Below, piece after piece: positions 1 to 9,438 of a stretch of DNA of 64,000 nt (positions are counted from its first letter, which is position 1; each line of letters begins with the position of its first letter). The position numbers and the translations under genes were made by a program. Location of the stretch: assembly GCF_014489415.1 (NCBI RefSeq), contig NZ_CP060822.1:2527501-2591500 (forward strand). The letters are read 5' to 3'. This DNA is from Cylindrospermopsis curvispora GIHE-G1. GTDB lineage: Bacteria > Cyanobacteriota > Cyanobacteriia > Cyanobacteriales > Nostocaceae. Under the pieces are notes generated by a model. That model had not been told where the DNA came from. It saw only the letters and a program-made list of their open reading frames with translations, and did not search any database.

Positions 1-618
1 TTGGTGCTATCTAGTAGGGATGGGATAAGGTTACAAAACCTGGTGAGCGATTTATCATCGGAATCGCTGGTAGTGCCAACAGATATTACTCAACCAGAAC
101 AGGTAGAAGCACTAATACAAACAACCATAGCCAATTTTGGTAAAGTTGATGTTTTGGTCAATGCAGCAGGAATGGGAATTCTTAAAGCATATAATAACAT
201 AAACCCGGAAGAATTAAATCGAATTCTAGATTTGAACCTAAAGGGTTGTTTTTATACTTGTCAAGCAGCTGCTAAAGAAATGCAAAAACGTAAATCTGGT
301 CATATTTGTAATGTAGTGGGTATATTAGGTAAACATTCAATGCCTATGGCAGCAGCTTACTCTGCTTCTAAATTTGGTGTAGTAGGATTTAGCAAGTCCA
401 TGGCAGAAGAATTAAAACGGTTTGGCGTCAAGTTTACATTGTTTTATTTTGGTGGAATAGATTCCCCTTTCTGGGATCATGTCAGCATGAAGGTAGATAG
501 AACAAAAATGTTAAGTTGTGAAACCGCAGCCAATGCAATTTTTTATGCTTTATCATTAGAACCTCAAGCAGTACCAATGGAAATTAATATTCAACCCGAT
601 AGTCATTTATTTTTTTAG
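1..618 (+). CDS. Short-chain dehydrogenase/reductase (SDR), 5' end outside window
   Basis: This is an NAD(P)-dependent SDR-fold oxidoreductase of unknown substrate. The reading frame is open from base 1, and the N-terminal glycine-rich cofactor loop (TGxxxGxG) is absent, so the gene begins upstream of the window; 205 residues are visible. NAAG (residues 54-57 of the visible part) and YSASK (Tyr120, Lys124) are the SDR structural and catalytic motifs. The catalytic serine is expected 13 residues before the Tyr; the residue there is Gly107 within NVVGILG, so the enzyme may have altered or reduced activity. It ends 75 bp before hppD on the same strand. The family assignment is secure, the function is not. 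Confidence 0.85.
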   Translation: MVLSSRDGIRLQNLVSDLSSESLVVPTDITQPEQVEALIQTTIANFGKVDVLVNAAGMGILKAYNNINPEELNRILDLNLKGCFYTCQAAAKEMQKRKSGHICNVVGILGKHSMPMAAAYSASKFGVVGFSKSMAEELKRFGVKFTLFYFGGIDSPFWDHVSMKVDRTKMLSCETAANAIFYALSLEPQAVPMEINIQPDSHLFF

Positions 619-693
619 GGGGATTTTTTACAAAATTAGGTGATCTTAAATAGTTACGTACTGAGCAAAAGTATTTAATCAATAAAAACTAAT

Positions 694-1737
694 ATGCTGC
701 AAATTGATCATGTTCACTTTTATGTAGAAAATGCCCACAGGTGGCGAGATTGGTTTGTCAACAATTTAGGTTTTGAAAGAGTTCCCCATCAGGGGATTTC
801 TTCCAGTTTGATAAATCACAAAAAATTGGCTGATACTGATACCCAAGTGGTGAGAAGTGGTAATGTTTGTTTTTTAATTTCTTCACCATTATTGGAGACT
901 AGTCCTGTGGCAAATTTTTTATTTCATCATCCCCCTGGTGTAGCAGACGTAGCTTTTCGCGTAGAGAATATAGAAACAGTTACAGCAAGAGTCATCAGTT
1001 ATGGTGGCATAGTTTTACAACCTATTCAAAAAACCCAATCTGGTAAATATTGCCAAATAAAAGGTTGGGGAAATCTGAGTCATTCATTAATTGAGTTACC
1101 CGGGGGAGCAATTATTGAAGAAGATAATTTTTTGGATATGGATCATGTGGTGCTAAATGTTGAATCTGGAGATTTAATAAAAGCAGCTCAATGGTATGAA
1201 AATATTTTGGAATTTAAGCCTCAACAAAGTTTTAATATTCACACGGGAATCTCAGGACTAAACAGTCAGGTTATGATCTCTGGTAACGGTAAAGTTAAAT
1301 TGCCTATTAATCAACCAACATCTAATAATTCTCAAATCCAGGAGTTTTTACATTTCAATCGTGGTTCCGGTGTGCAACATATCGCCCTAGGTACTAAAAA
1401 TATTGTCCAGGCGATCGCCCGCTTTCGTGCTGCTGGTGTGACCTTTCTTTCCATACCTCAAAGTTATTACTCACAACTAGATCAGCGGTTCCAATCTGTT
1501 TTGTCTCCCTCAGAATTTCAGGCGATCGCCCAGCAAGAAATTTTGGTTGATTCTCAGGGATCTACAAATGGCTTATTGTTGCAGATCTTTACCCAGCCAA
1601 TTTTTAAGGAACCGACGTTTTTTCTGGAATTTATTGAACGTCGTTCCCATCCTTCTGGTTTTGGTGAAGGTAATTTTCGCGCCCTATTCACAGCTATGGA
1701 AAGCGAGCAGATTAAACGTGGTTTCGTGAGCAGTTAA
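694..1737 (+). CDS. hppD: 4-hydroxyphenylpyruvate dioxygenase
   Basis: A 347-residue non-haem iron enzyme of the vicinal-oxygen-chelate fold. It converts 4-hydroxyphenylpyruvate to homogentisate, used by cyanobacteria for tocopherol and in some lineages plastoquinone. Two VOC modules are seen: N-terminal from IDHVHFYV, and C-terminal from MDHVVLNV. The expected 2-His-1-Glu iron ligands fit His151, His229 (GVQHIAL) and Glu312 (FLEFIERR). Length matches the bacterial family. It starts at ATG 694; its stop codon lies in a 20-bp perfect palindrome. The internal 60-residue plus-strand frame is a shadow. Confidence 0.9.
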   Translation: MLQIDHVHFYVENAHRWRDWFVNNLGFERVPHQGISSSLINHKKLADTDTQVVRSGNVCFLISSPLLETSPVANFLFHHPPGVADVAFRVENIETVTARVISYGGIVLQPIQKTQSGKYCQIKGWGNLSHSLIELPGGAIIEEDNFLDMDHVVLNVESGDLIKAAQWYENILEFKPQQSFNIHTGISGLNSQVMISGNGKVKLPINQPTSNNSQIQEFLHFNRGSGVQHIALGTKNIVQAIARFRAAGVTFLSIPQSYYSQLDQRFQSVLSPSEFQAIAQQEILVDSQGSTNGLLLQIFTQPIFKEPTFFLEFIERRSHPSGFGEGNFRALFTAMESEQIKRGFVSS

Positions 1738-1755
1738 AGGTTTTTAAAAACCTTT
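1736..1755 (+). terminator. Palindrome at the hppD stop codon, possible terminator
   Basis: A perfect 20-bp palindrome (AAAGGTTTTT followed by AAAAACCTTT) begins inside the hppD stop codon. The arms could form a hairpin at the transcript end, but no clear run of T follows (GGTTGTTG), so intrinsic termination is uncertain. Confidence 0.4.
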
Positions 1756-1808
1756 GGTTGTTGTTCCAATTTCTGGGATAATGATGAAAAAATTAATTTG
1801 AATAGCCA

Positions 1809-2489
1809 ATGCTGAGACTAATTACTGATTTTGACGGACCCATTATGGATGTGTCTGAACGATACTATCAAGTCTATTTGTTGTGTTTACAAAAAACCAA
1901 GTACCCATCCCAGGTCATCCATAAACTAACAAAAGAAGAATTTTGGCAATTCAAGCGATCGCATACTGCTGAAAAACAAATAGCCTTTAAATCAGGACTG
2001 GATGCGGAACAAGCACAGGAGTTCGCTAAAATTCGCAAAGAAACCGTACATACAGAGCCTTATTTTGACTATGATGTAATGGTTCCTGGAGCTTTAGAAG
2101 CTTTAGTTAAGGTAAAGGAAGCAGGAATTGACTTAGTAGTGATGACCATGCGACGGGTAAGGGAATTAAACTATGCTTTTGACAAGTTTAATTTAGACAA
2201 ATTTTTTCCAAAAGATCGCCGTTATTGTCTGAGTAATGACTATATAAAAACCCGTGATATTGAAGATAAGCCATTGTTAATGGCTAAAGCGATCAAAGAA
2301 CTTCCTCCTGCTACTGAAATATGGATGGTGGGGGATACAGAAGCAGACATTACAGCAGCTAAGAAACATGGTGTCAAGATGATTGGGGTAGAGAGTGGAA
2401 TTCGAGATCGGACTCAATTAGAACTCTATGAACCAGATTTCATCTTGGAAGATTTAAAAGCTGCTGTTAATTTCATTAATCGGTTTTGA
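1809..2489 (+). CDS. HAD-superfamily hydrolase/phosphatase
   Basis: A 226-residue HAD-like phosphatase. Motif I is DFDGP with nucleophile Asp7 and general acid Asp9; motif II is Thr113 in VMTMRR; motif III is Lys160; motif IV is GDTEAD (175-180). The region between residues 15 and 90 is helical and would be the cap domain. The substrate cannot be read from the sequence; related proteins act on small phosphorylated metabolites such as phosphoglycolate. It is transcribed with the upstream hppD direction but 71 bp away, and its start is the ATG at 1809. Confidence 0.85.
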   Translation: MLRLITDFDGPIMDVSERYYQVYLLCLQKTKYPSQVIHKLTKEEFWQFKRSHTAEKQIAFKSGLDAEQAQEFAKIRKETVHTEPYFDYDVMVPGALEALVKVKEAGIDLVVMTMRRVRELNYAFDKFNLDKFFPKDRRYCLSNDYIKTRDIEDKPLLMAKAIKELPPATEIWMVGDTEADITAAKKHGVKMIGVESGIRDRTQLELYEPDFILEDLKAAVNFINRF

Positions 2490-2508
2490 CCTCTTCCGGG
2501 GTGAATAT

Positions 2509-2838
2509 CTAATGAGGAGATGGAGTGCCATATCTAAAATTGACCCGCCAAACTATTGCTCCCAAGTTAGTCAGTAGACAAGTAGTTCCTAAACTCAGTA
2601 AAATATAGGTCGGGGGCATAATTACACCAATACTAAACCAAGTATACACATGCCACACCATGAAAAAACTAAACACAGATGCAATTCCAGCGGATTGAAA
2701 TACTTGCCATCTTGGTCTATTAACAAATGTCAGGAAAAGTGTCATTACAGTTGCTAGTATGTTAGCAGGAACTAGAAAAGCACAAATCCCCACACAATTT
2801 GACCGAGAAAATTCAGATAAGCTGTGGAATTCTAACAT
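2509..2838 (-). CDS. Small three-helix membrane protein, unknown function
   Basis: A 109-residue protein with three hydrophobic segments (about residues 15-37, 46-68 and 72-98) and a short polar C-terminus. I do not recognise a named family. The start is the ATG at 2838, and a separate 108-bp gap divides it from the secreted protein upstream on the same strand. It converges with the HAD gene, 19 bp between stops. Confidence 0.6.
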   Translation of the reverse strand: MLEFHSLSEFSRSNCVGICAFLVPANILATVMTLFLTFVNRPRWQVFQSAGIASVFSFFMVWHVYTWFSIGVIMPPTYILLSLGTTCLLTNLGAIVWRVNFRYGTPSPH

Positions 2839-2946
2839 TGGTAACTCTAGGGTTTAGTTTGTATAATGTGGACTCTGCTGCAGACCAGCTTAACATAAAA
2901 GTAAGTAATCACATTGAGTATTTTACAAAACTTAATCAAAACTCAA

Positions 2947-3429
2947 TTACTTAACTTCCGTAATTTTTAAAGTATAGGGAAAATATTTTCCTTGTTGATA
3001 GGATCCAACCCAAATTTTATAAGTACCTTGTAACCATTCACCACTAATCCCCGGATTCTTGCCATCCAAATCATCATTACACCAGGTTCCACCCACTCCA
3101 CTAATCATAATGGTTGTATCTTCTGGACTCTCCACTTGTAGCTTTAAGTAATCAAACTTACTAGTTAATTTCAGAATATGGTCTGGTGTTTCATCCACAA
3201 ATCCACTACAAGGACCAGTGGGAGTATTATCCATACGATTAACTTCACCTGCTGGAACTAAACCACCACTCATTCCTCTTACCAGCAATGGATCCGGGGA
3301 GAATTGATGGCTAATCTGTACATCTCCAAACATAGTTGGCATTTGTTGACCATTGGCAAAATCATCATTTACGAATGTCACTCCTAGACCAACTGTGACT
3401 ATTAATATTCTAATTGATCTAATTGGCAT
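2947..3429 (-). CDS. Secreted protein with pre-peptidase C-terminal-like domain
   Basis: A 160-residue exported protein if translation starts at the ATG at 3429 (PIRSIRILIVTVG is a usable signal peptide); an ATG at 3486 adds 19 charged residues before the signal and is less likely. The C-terminal half contains repeated features of the beta-sandwich PPC-like domain: DHILKLTSKFDYLKLQVES, a CNDDLDG turn rich in acidic residues and a closing YTLKITE strand. Two cysteines near residues 74 and 117 could form a disulfide. Probably periplasmic or cell-surface; no catalytic domain is attached. Confidence 0.65.
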   Translation of the reverse strand: MPIRSIRILIVTVGLGVTFVNDDFANGQQMPTMFGDVQISHQFSPDPLLVRGMSGGLVPAGEVNRMDNTPTGPCSGFVDETPDHILKLTSKFDYLKLQVESPEDTTIMISGVGGTWCNDDLDGKNPGISGEWLQGTYKIWVGSYQQGKYFPYTLKITEVK

Positions 3430-3537
3430 ATTCAGACTTTTTTTCCATTGTATTTCTACTTTGATCTTTACTGAGATTATTTCCAAGACGAAAATTCTGG
3501 ACTCTCAGTTCCCAACCACCCATTTCCCCTTCTCCTT

Positions 3538-4971
3538 CTATATTATGGCTTGACTCAGTCTTGGTTTATCCAAACCAATCTTATTTAACAGTACCCAGGA
3601 TTCAATTAAGTCTGGACCATGCACATCCCCTGTTAAAGCTACTCTCAAGGAACGCATGACTAAACCCTTTTTTACTCCCTGTTCTTTGACTACTTGCTTG
3701 AGGATATTTTGGGCTGTGTCCCCTGTTACCGTATTAATATCTAAAGCCACCAAAATTGCTTTCAGTAAGGCTTTTACCCCTTCTTGATCCAGTTGTTGTC
3801 TCCCTTCTTCTGTCAACTCTACTCCATTAGTAAAAAAGATCTTGGTCATAGGTAGAGCATCCACCAAGCGGGTTAGACTGGGTGCTATTAAACTCACTAA
3901 CTGCTCTAACCATGGACGATCCCTACCATCGGTCAAGCTATACCCTGCATCTTGCCAAAAGGGTATTAATAAATCCGTTAGTTTTTCTATTGGCATATTA
4001 TGAATGTACTGACTATTAATCCAGTCCAGTTTATCCCAGTCGAATTTTGCTCCCGCTTTGTTCACCCTGTCAAAGGTAAATTCCCTTGCTGCTTCTTCTA
4101 AGGTAAATATTTCCTGGGTTGAATCCGGTGCTGACCATCCCAATAAAGTCATATAATTGACTAGTGCTGGTGCAGTAAAACCCATCTTCTGGAAGTCTGA
4201 AATGGAGGTTACCCCATCTCGTTTTGATAGTTTTCTCCCCTCTTGGTTTAAAATTAGGGGTGTGTGGGCAAAGTCGGGAATGTTTGCTCCCAGTGCTTGA
4301 TACAACAAAATTTGTTTAGCTGTATTAGCAATATGGTCTTCTCCACGAATAACATGGGTGATTTCCATATCAATGTCATCTACTACAACCACGAAGTTAT
4401 ATAGGGGTTGACCAATCCCATTATCACTAGCACGAGCAATCACCATATCACCACCTAGGTCACTACCACGCCAACACACTTCTCCCCTCACTAGGTCATT
4501 CCAGAGGATTTGTCGCTGGTCGTCTATTTTAAACCTAATTACGTGTGAACGTCCTTGTTTGACAAATTCTGCTTCCTGTTCTTTGGTCAAGTCGCGGTGA
4601 CGGTTATCATATCTGGGCGCTTCATTTCTCGCCTTTTGCAGTTCCCTGAGAGCTTCTAATTCTTCCGTTGTGGTATAACAACGATAGGCTAAACCTTGGT
4701 CTAATAGTTTCTTCACTGCTAACTGGTATAGTTCTAACCTTTGAGACTGGAAAAAGGGACCTTCATCCCAATTTAATCCTAACCAGCTTAGTCCTTGTAA
4801 AATGTTATCAGTGTATTCGGGACGAGACCTCTCTAAGTCTGTATCCTCAATGCGTAAAATGAACTTTCCACCTTGGTGATGGGCAAACAAATAGTTAAAT
4901 ACAGCCGTTCTGGCTGTACCAATGTGCAAATTCCCAGTGGGACTGGGCGCAATACGAACTCTCACAGACAC
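3538..4971 (-). CDS. gltX: Glutamyl-tRNA synthetase
   Basis: A 477-residue class I aminoacyl-tRNA synthetase that charges tRNA-Glu, which in cyanobacteria also feeds tetrapyrrole (chlorophyll, haem) synthesis. The HIGH-type motif is HIG (16-18) in [10 protein letters not shown], and the KMSKS loop is KLSKR (247-251). The C-terminal anticodon-binding helical domain is present, so the gene looks complete. Start ATG 4971 gives the conserved N-terminus [11 protein letters not shown]. It lies 105 bp downstream of tRNA-Asp on the same strand. Confidence 0.97.
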   Translation of the reverse strand: MSVRVRIAPSPTGNLHIGTARTAVFNYLFAHHQGGKFILRIEDTDLERSRPEYTDNILQGLSWLGLNWDEGPFFQSQRLELYQLAVKKLLDQGLAYRCYTTTEELEALRELQKARNEAPRYDNRHRDLTKEQEAEFVKQGRSHVIRFKIDDQRQILWNDLVRGEVCWRGSDLGGDMVIARASDNGIGQPLYNFVVVVDDIDMEITHVIRGEDHIANTAKQILLYQALGANIPDFAHTPLILNQEGRKLSKRDGVTSISDFQKMGFTAPALVNYMTLLGWSAPDSTQEIFTLEEAAREFTFDRVNKAGAKFDWDKLDWINSQYIHNMPIEKLTDLLIPFWQDAGYSLTDGRDRPWLEQLVSLIAPSLTRLVDALPMTKIFFTNGVELTEEGRQQLDQEGVKALLKAILVALDINTVTGDTAQNILKQVVKEQGVKKGLVMRSLRVALTGDVHGPDLIESWVLLNKIGLDKPRLSQAII

Positions 4972-5076
4972 GCTTAATTCTCTCTTTCTAATTAATATAC
5001 AACTTTAACCTAGATTGCTCTAGGATTTATCTCCCTATTACCCCGTGAGAATCCTAGCACTATCTCACATCCAGAA

Positions 5077-5150
5077 CGGGACTGACGGGGCTCGAACCCG
5101 CAACTTCCGCCGTGACAGGGCGGTGCTCTAACCAATTGAACTACAGTCCC
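5077..5150 (-). tRNA. tRNA-Asp (GTC)
   Basis: Read on the minus strand, this 74-nt stretch folds as a cloverleaf. The acceptor stem is GGGACTG / CAGTCCC, the D-loop has GGTTAGAGC, the anticodon loop CTGTCAC carries GTC, and the T-arm is GCGGGTTCGAGCCCCGT. The discriminator base is G; CCA is not encoded. The identity is Asp from the anticodon. Confidence 0.97.
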
Positions 5151-5254
5151 ATAAGGTTTTTGTTGTTTTCACCAACTCCTAATATTATTACTAAATATTT
5201 TTTCCCTGTCAAGTGGTTAGGGGCAAAATTTTCTGAAAAACTTTCTGCCCCCTC

Positions 5255-7324
5255 TCAACTCAATCTATTGTGACTCCTTTGTACTTGAGCTAATAGTTCA
5301 TCAAGATTTGCCGGTGCTGGTAAACATTTTAAACCTTGACACACTAGTCCTATAGTATTACTTGGTAATTTTGATATGACATCAAAAACCGTTGTTGGTA
5401 AGTATTTGCTGGCTAGTATTTTTATATTATCAATATTACTGCGAACTAAAGTCGAATTTCTATACCAATCACTAGCTATCAACAAACTAGGACAAGATTG
5501 GGGAGACTTTTCTATTATGGTGCTGAATGCTTTTAAAGCTGACTCGGCTAAATCCAAATAGTATAAGTTGTCTGTCAGTAAAGATAATTTAATCAAATTG
5601 GCGATCGCCACTCCATTAGCTGAAGGTGTGGCATTATCAACGAAGTTTCTCTCCCGAATAATTAAATCTTGACTATTATCACTGGATGTGTTGAAATATC
5701 CTCCCAATTCCACGCTCAAGAGAAATTCGTTAAATTCATCTTGAAGAGCGATCGCCTGTTCTAACCAGTTAGAACTACCAGGGTCAGCTTGGTGTAGATC
5801 TAGTAGGGCCTTAATAAATAAAGCATAGTCCTCAGACTGAGCTAAAACAGTAGGTTCACCATCATAGTTAAGCCTATGAAAACGTCCGTTTACAAACTGA
5901 TGGTCTAAAATAAAGCGAGTAGCCTTCACAGCCAATTGTAAATAACTAGGTTGTTGAAAAACCTGACTAGCTCTAGCCAAACCAGAGATCATTAAACTAT
6001 TCCAGGCCACAATCATCTTAGTATCCGTAACAGGTGGAATACGACCATGCCAAGGATTAGTTTTTGCGTCATGATTATTTCGTGCTGGGGGGAAAATTGT
6101 CAAATTTTCAGCAGTCTGACCATAACGGGAAAGAAATAATCTCCCCAAGATCAATTCCAAACTTGAACTTAGTTCTCCTCCAGATAAACGCTGTAAAACA
6201 TTCTTACCCTCAAAGTTACCTTCCAAACTTAAAGAGAAATGCTCCTTTAGTTCCAGTAACTCTTGGTCACTTAACAGCTCTTGTAATTCCCGATAACTCC
6301 ACACATAGAAAGCACCTTCTTCCGGTTCCATATCAGTGGAACAGTTAAAACTATCCGCATCCTGAGCAGCATAAAAATAACCTGTAGGGGATATCATTTC
6401 CCGTTCTAACCAACTTACTGTGCCAGCCACTGCACGTTTAAAAGCTGATTCTTCCACCCCTGCACTCCACAAATTAGCCAAATATTCAACAATTTGACCA
6501 TTGTCATAAAGCATCTTTTCAAAATGGGGCACAGTCCAGGTAGCATCAACCGTATAGCGATGGAAACCACCACCTACATGGTCATAAATTCCCCCCAGGG
6601 CCAGATCCAGACCTCGTTGGGTAGCCATTTGCAGTCCATCATTTGCAGATGGGTAGTTAAAGCGAGTACCTTGTAAAACCAACTGACAATAGGGAATCAT
6701 CGGAAAACTATTACCCATTTGTTTGGGAGTAATCACCCCCATAGCAGTTTCCCAACCTTGTTTTAAAAACCTGTGGAATTGACTATGGGCAAATTGAGCT
6801 GGATCATGGTTTTGCAACACAGTAGAACTGAGCAAAGCTTCTAAAATAGATGCTTTGCGCTGACGAAAGTCCTCTTTTTGATGATCATAATAATGACGGA
6901 TAGCTTGTAGTACTTCCAGGAAACCCGGACGACCATAACGGGGAGCAACAGGAAAATAGGTCCCAGCATAAAAGGGGATTAAATCATCAGGAGAGAGAAA
7001 AGCATTCAGTGGCCAACCACCCTGTCCAGTCATCATCTGTAGACTCTGCATATAGATACTATCAATATCAGGTCTTTCTTCCCTGTCCACCTTAATGGGA
7101 ATAAAATTGGCATTCATATATTCGGCAATTGCCAAATCAGAAAATGCTTCTCCCTCCATAACTGTGCACCAATGGCAACTAGAATAGCCAATGGAAAGGA
7201 AAATTGGTTTATCTTCAGTTTGAGCCATTGACAATGCTTCATTACACCAAGGCCACCAATCAATGGGGTTATCAGCATGTTTTCTCAAGTAAAGACTTCT
7301 AGTTGCAGCTAAACGGTTGGTCAT
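5255..7324 (-). CDS. DUF255 / thioredoxin-fold protein (YyaL/SPATA20-like)
   Basis: A 689-residue soluble protein. The N-terminus has the family signature LYLRKHADNPIDWWPW and a thioredoxin-like CHWC motif (Cys50, Cys53), followed by a long (alpha/alpha)-barrel region with LALGGIYDHVGGGFHRY and VPHFEKMLYDN. This architecture is that of the YyaL/spermatogenesis-associated protein 20 family, related to N-acylglucosamine epimerase-like barrels; its reaction is not established. I chose ATG 7324 because homologues begin MTNRLA; the upstream frame to 7399 would overlap the photolyase stop. It lies 67 bp downstream of phrA and may be cotranscribed with it. Confidence 0.88.
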   Translation of the reverse strand: MTNRLAATRSLYLRKHADNPIDWWPWCNEALSMAQTEDKPIFLSIGYSSCHWCTVMEGEAFSDLAIAEYMNANFIPIKVDREERPDIDSIYMQSLQMMTGQGGWPLNAFLSPDDLIPFYAGTYFPVAPRYGRPGFLEVLQAIRHYYDHQKEDFRQRKASILEALLSSTVLQNHDPAQFAHSQFHRFLKQGWETAMGVITPKQMGNSFPMIPYCQLVLQGTRFNYPSANDGLQMATQRGLDLALGGIYDHVGGGFHRYTVDATWTVPHFEKMLYDNGQIVEYLANLWSAGVEESAFKRAVAGTVSWLEREMISPTGYFYAAQDADSFNCSTDMEPEEGAFYVWSYRELQELLSDQELLELKEHFSLSLEGNFEGKNVLQRLSGGELSSSLELILGRLFLSRYGQTAENLTIFPPARNNHDAKTNPWHGRIPPVTDTKMIVAWNSLMISGLARASQVFQQPSYLQLAVKATRFILDHQFVNGRFHRLNYDGEPTVLAQSEDYALFIKALLDLHQADPGSSNWLEQAIALQDEFNEFLLSVELGGYFNTSSDNSQDLIIRERNFVDNATPSANGVAIANLIKLSLLTDNLYYLDLAESALKAFSTIIEKSPQSCPSLLIASDWYRNSTLVRSNIDNIKILASKYLPTTVFDVISKLPSNTIGLVCQGLKCLPAPANLDELLAQVQRSHNRLS

Positions 7325-7391
7325 AAGACAGTTTATAATTAAATATGGTATAGTATGGCTTCTTCTGGGTGGGTTATGGTATGAAAATAAT

Positions 7392-8831
7392 CTAACCAAA
7401 ACCCACTTTCTGCTGTTGATACAATTGTTTAAATAGAGCTTGCTGTTTTTTATGGTCTACAATAGGTGGGGGATAACCAACACTTTGGCGTTCCAAGGGT
7501 GTTATATTACCACCAATTAAATATTCCGTATCCACAGATGCCAATTCCCCTACCCAGTGTCTAATATATTCCCCATCGCTATCAAATTTTTGTGCTTGGC
7601 TAGACGGGTTAAAAATTCTTAATGGTTTAGGATCCATTCCGCTAGATGCGCTCCATTGCCATCCTCCATTATTAGCAGATAAATCACCATCAATGAGTTT
7701 CTGCATAAAATACTTCTCCCCCCACTGAGGATTAATAATTAAATCCTTAGTTAAAAAACTGGCTACTATCATTCTACACCTATTGTGCATCCAACCAGTC
7801 TCATTTAATTGTCGCATAGCAGCATCCACAATCGGATAACCAGTTTTTCCTTCATACCAAGCCTGAAAATGCTCTTGGTTATCAGACCAGGGAAAGTTTT
7901 TAAAAACATCCCTATAGACGCCTTCAGCTAATTCAGGAAAGTGGTACATGGCATGCTGATAAAATTCCCGCCAGGCTAATTCTTTTTGCCAAGTGATAAT
8001 ACCATTACTAAACTCTTGACTGTTGCTTATGGCTAATAACTCCTGAGTTTTTTGCCAGATAGTCCTAATTCCAATTACCCCAAATTTCAGGGCGGGACTT
8101 AACAAAGATGTGCCATCAATAGCCGGATAGTTTCTCTTTTCTTCATATTCATCAATAGCACAATCCAGAAAATCTGTTAGTCTTTCCCAAGCTGCTACTT
8201 CCCCCGGTTCAAGTATTAGTTCCCCACTCCAGATAAAACCTAAATCTCTGGCAGTGGGCAATTTAATTACCCCTGATTTTTCAGCTATTTCCTCTTCTCT
8301 AGCTGTTAAGTTCTCACAGTTGGCTAAGATTTCTATTGGTTCCACTTTTGGTTGACTATGCCACTTTTTCCAAAAGGGAGTATAAACTGTATAGGGTGTC
8401 CCCGCACCACTGAGAATTGTGTCCGGTGAATGCAGTAATTGATCCCAATTTTTCTCTAAGGTTTCAATACCTCTGGTTTTTAGTGCCAGAGTTACATCCC
8501 GATCTCGTATTTGTGCATAGGGTTCCACATCCCAATTCCAAAAAACTGCCTTCGCTTCCAGGGCTTCAGCTAAATTGGGAATGGCTCTCACCGGATTATC
8601 ATGTAAAATTAGTAACTGGCTGCCAGCTTGTAAATATAGACTCTCTAATGATTTCAAACAGCCAATCATGTAGGTTATTCTAGCAGGTGCTATATCATCC
8701 TGTCCTAATATGTTAGGGTCTAAGCAGAAAACACCTACTACTTTTTTGGTTTTTTCCCTGGCAACTCCTAGTCCCGTATTGTCAGAAGTACGTAAGTCTC
8801 GGCGATGCCAAAATAAAATTAAATCTGACAT
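7392..8831 (-). CDS. phrA: Deoxyribodipyrimidine photolyase (CPD photolyase, class I)
   Basis: A 479-residue flavoprotein that repairs UV-induced cyclobutane pyrimidine dimers with blue light. The N-terminal alpha/beta antenna domain opens with LFWHRRDLRTSDN. The C-terminal FAD domain contains WQKELAWREFY, TGYPIVDAAMRQL, WMHNRCRM and DGDLSANNGGWQW, all class I hallmarks. ATG 8831 is chosen over the TTG two codons upstream. The set of motifs is complete. A cryptochrome is less likely because the C-terminus has no extension. Confidence 0.95.
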   Translation of the reverse strand: MSDLILFWHRRDLRTSDNTGLGVAREKTKKVVGVFCLDPNILGQDDIAPARITYMIGCLKSLESLYLQAGSQLLILHDNPVRAIPNLAEALEAKAVFWNWDVEPYAQIRDRDVTLALKTRGIETLEKNWDQLLHSPDTILSGAGTPYTVYTPFWKKWHSQPKVEPIEILANCENLTAREEEIAEKSGVIKLPTARDLGFIWSGELILEPGEVAAWERLTDFLDCAIDEYEEKRNYPAIDGTSLLSPALKFGVIGIRTIWQKTQELLAISNSQEFSNGIITWQKELAWREFYQHAMYHFPELAEGVYRDVFKNFPWSDNQEHFQAWYEGKTGYPIVDAAMRQLNETGWMHNRCRMIVASFLTKDLIINPQWGEKYFMQKLIDGDLSANNGGWQWSASSGMDPKPLRIFNPSSQAQKFDSDGEYIRHWVGELASVDTEYLIGGNITPLERQSVGYPPPIVDHKKQQALFKQLYQQQKVGFG

Positions 8832-8957
8832 GGTCAAATAACCTATGTGAAAGGACTTGCAAGCGTTTTCCTCGCGGAAAAACTAAGTGTGGCCTACTTA
8901 TCTTTGAAGAGGTGCACAACGCTAACTGTAACATATATTTTTGACAAAGTTGAGTAA

Positions 8958-9422
8958 CTCGGCAAAATATTTCCCATAAACCCAGCACTAAATTCATCCC
9001 CGGATTTCACGGGAGATGAAAAAGATAGTATTGATTTGGGGTCTAAAAACAATCAGAAGTTTGTCCAAATTCCCACAGCAAGATTAAAAGACCGTATTGC
9101 TCAATTATGTAAACAATACGGAATAGATTTTATTGAAACAGAAGAATCATACACTTCTCAATCATCGTTTTTTGATTGCGACAATATACCTAAATTCGGT
9201 GAAAAACCCCAAGGGTGGGAAGCAAGCGGGAAACGAGTTAGTCGTGGAGTATATGAAACTTCTGATGGGTTCAAAATTAATGCGGACTGTAATGGTGCTG
9301 CTAATATTTTGAAAAAAGTAGCGGTGATGCTAGGAATTGATCTTAGCGGAATCAGTAGAGGCTGTTTAAGCCAGCCTCAGAAAGTTCGTTTATGGACTCT
9401 TCAGAAATCTCCGTGTCTTTAG
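8958..9422 (+). pseudogene. TnpB (IS200/IS605 OrfB) C-terminal remnant
   Basis: The frame is open from 8958 and ends at 9422. It matches the C-terminal third of TnpB: DLGSKNNQKFVQIPTARLKD, EESYTSQSSFFDCD, and FKINADCNGAANI (final RuvC region Asp). It lacks the N-terminal two thirds and any start context, and the Zn-finger cysteines are not in a CxxC pattern here. The downstream CTCCGTGTCTTTAGACCGGAG at about 9402-9430 resembles an IS200/IS605 right end with a hairpin. No tnpA is nearby. It is a dead fragment rather than an active guide-RNA nuclease. Confidence 0.8.
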
Positions 9423-9438
9423 ACCGGAGAAGCTTAAT

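Noticed and set aside
8782-8997. 71-codon minus-strand frame at the photolyase start
   Set aside because: It overlaps phrA in another frame and runs into the TnpB remnant; no homology.
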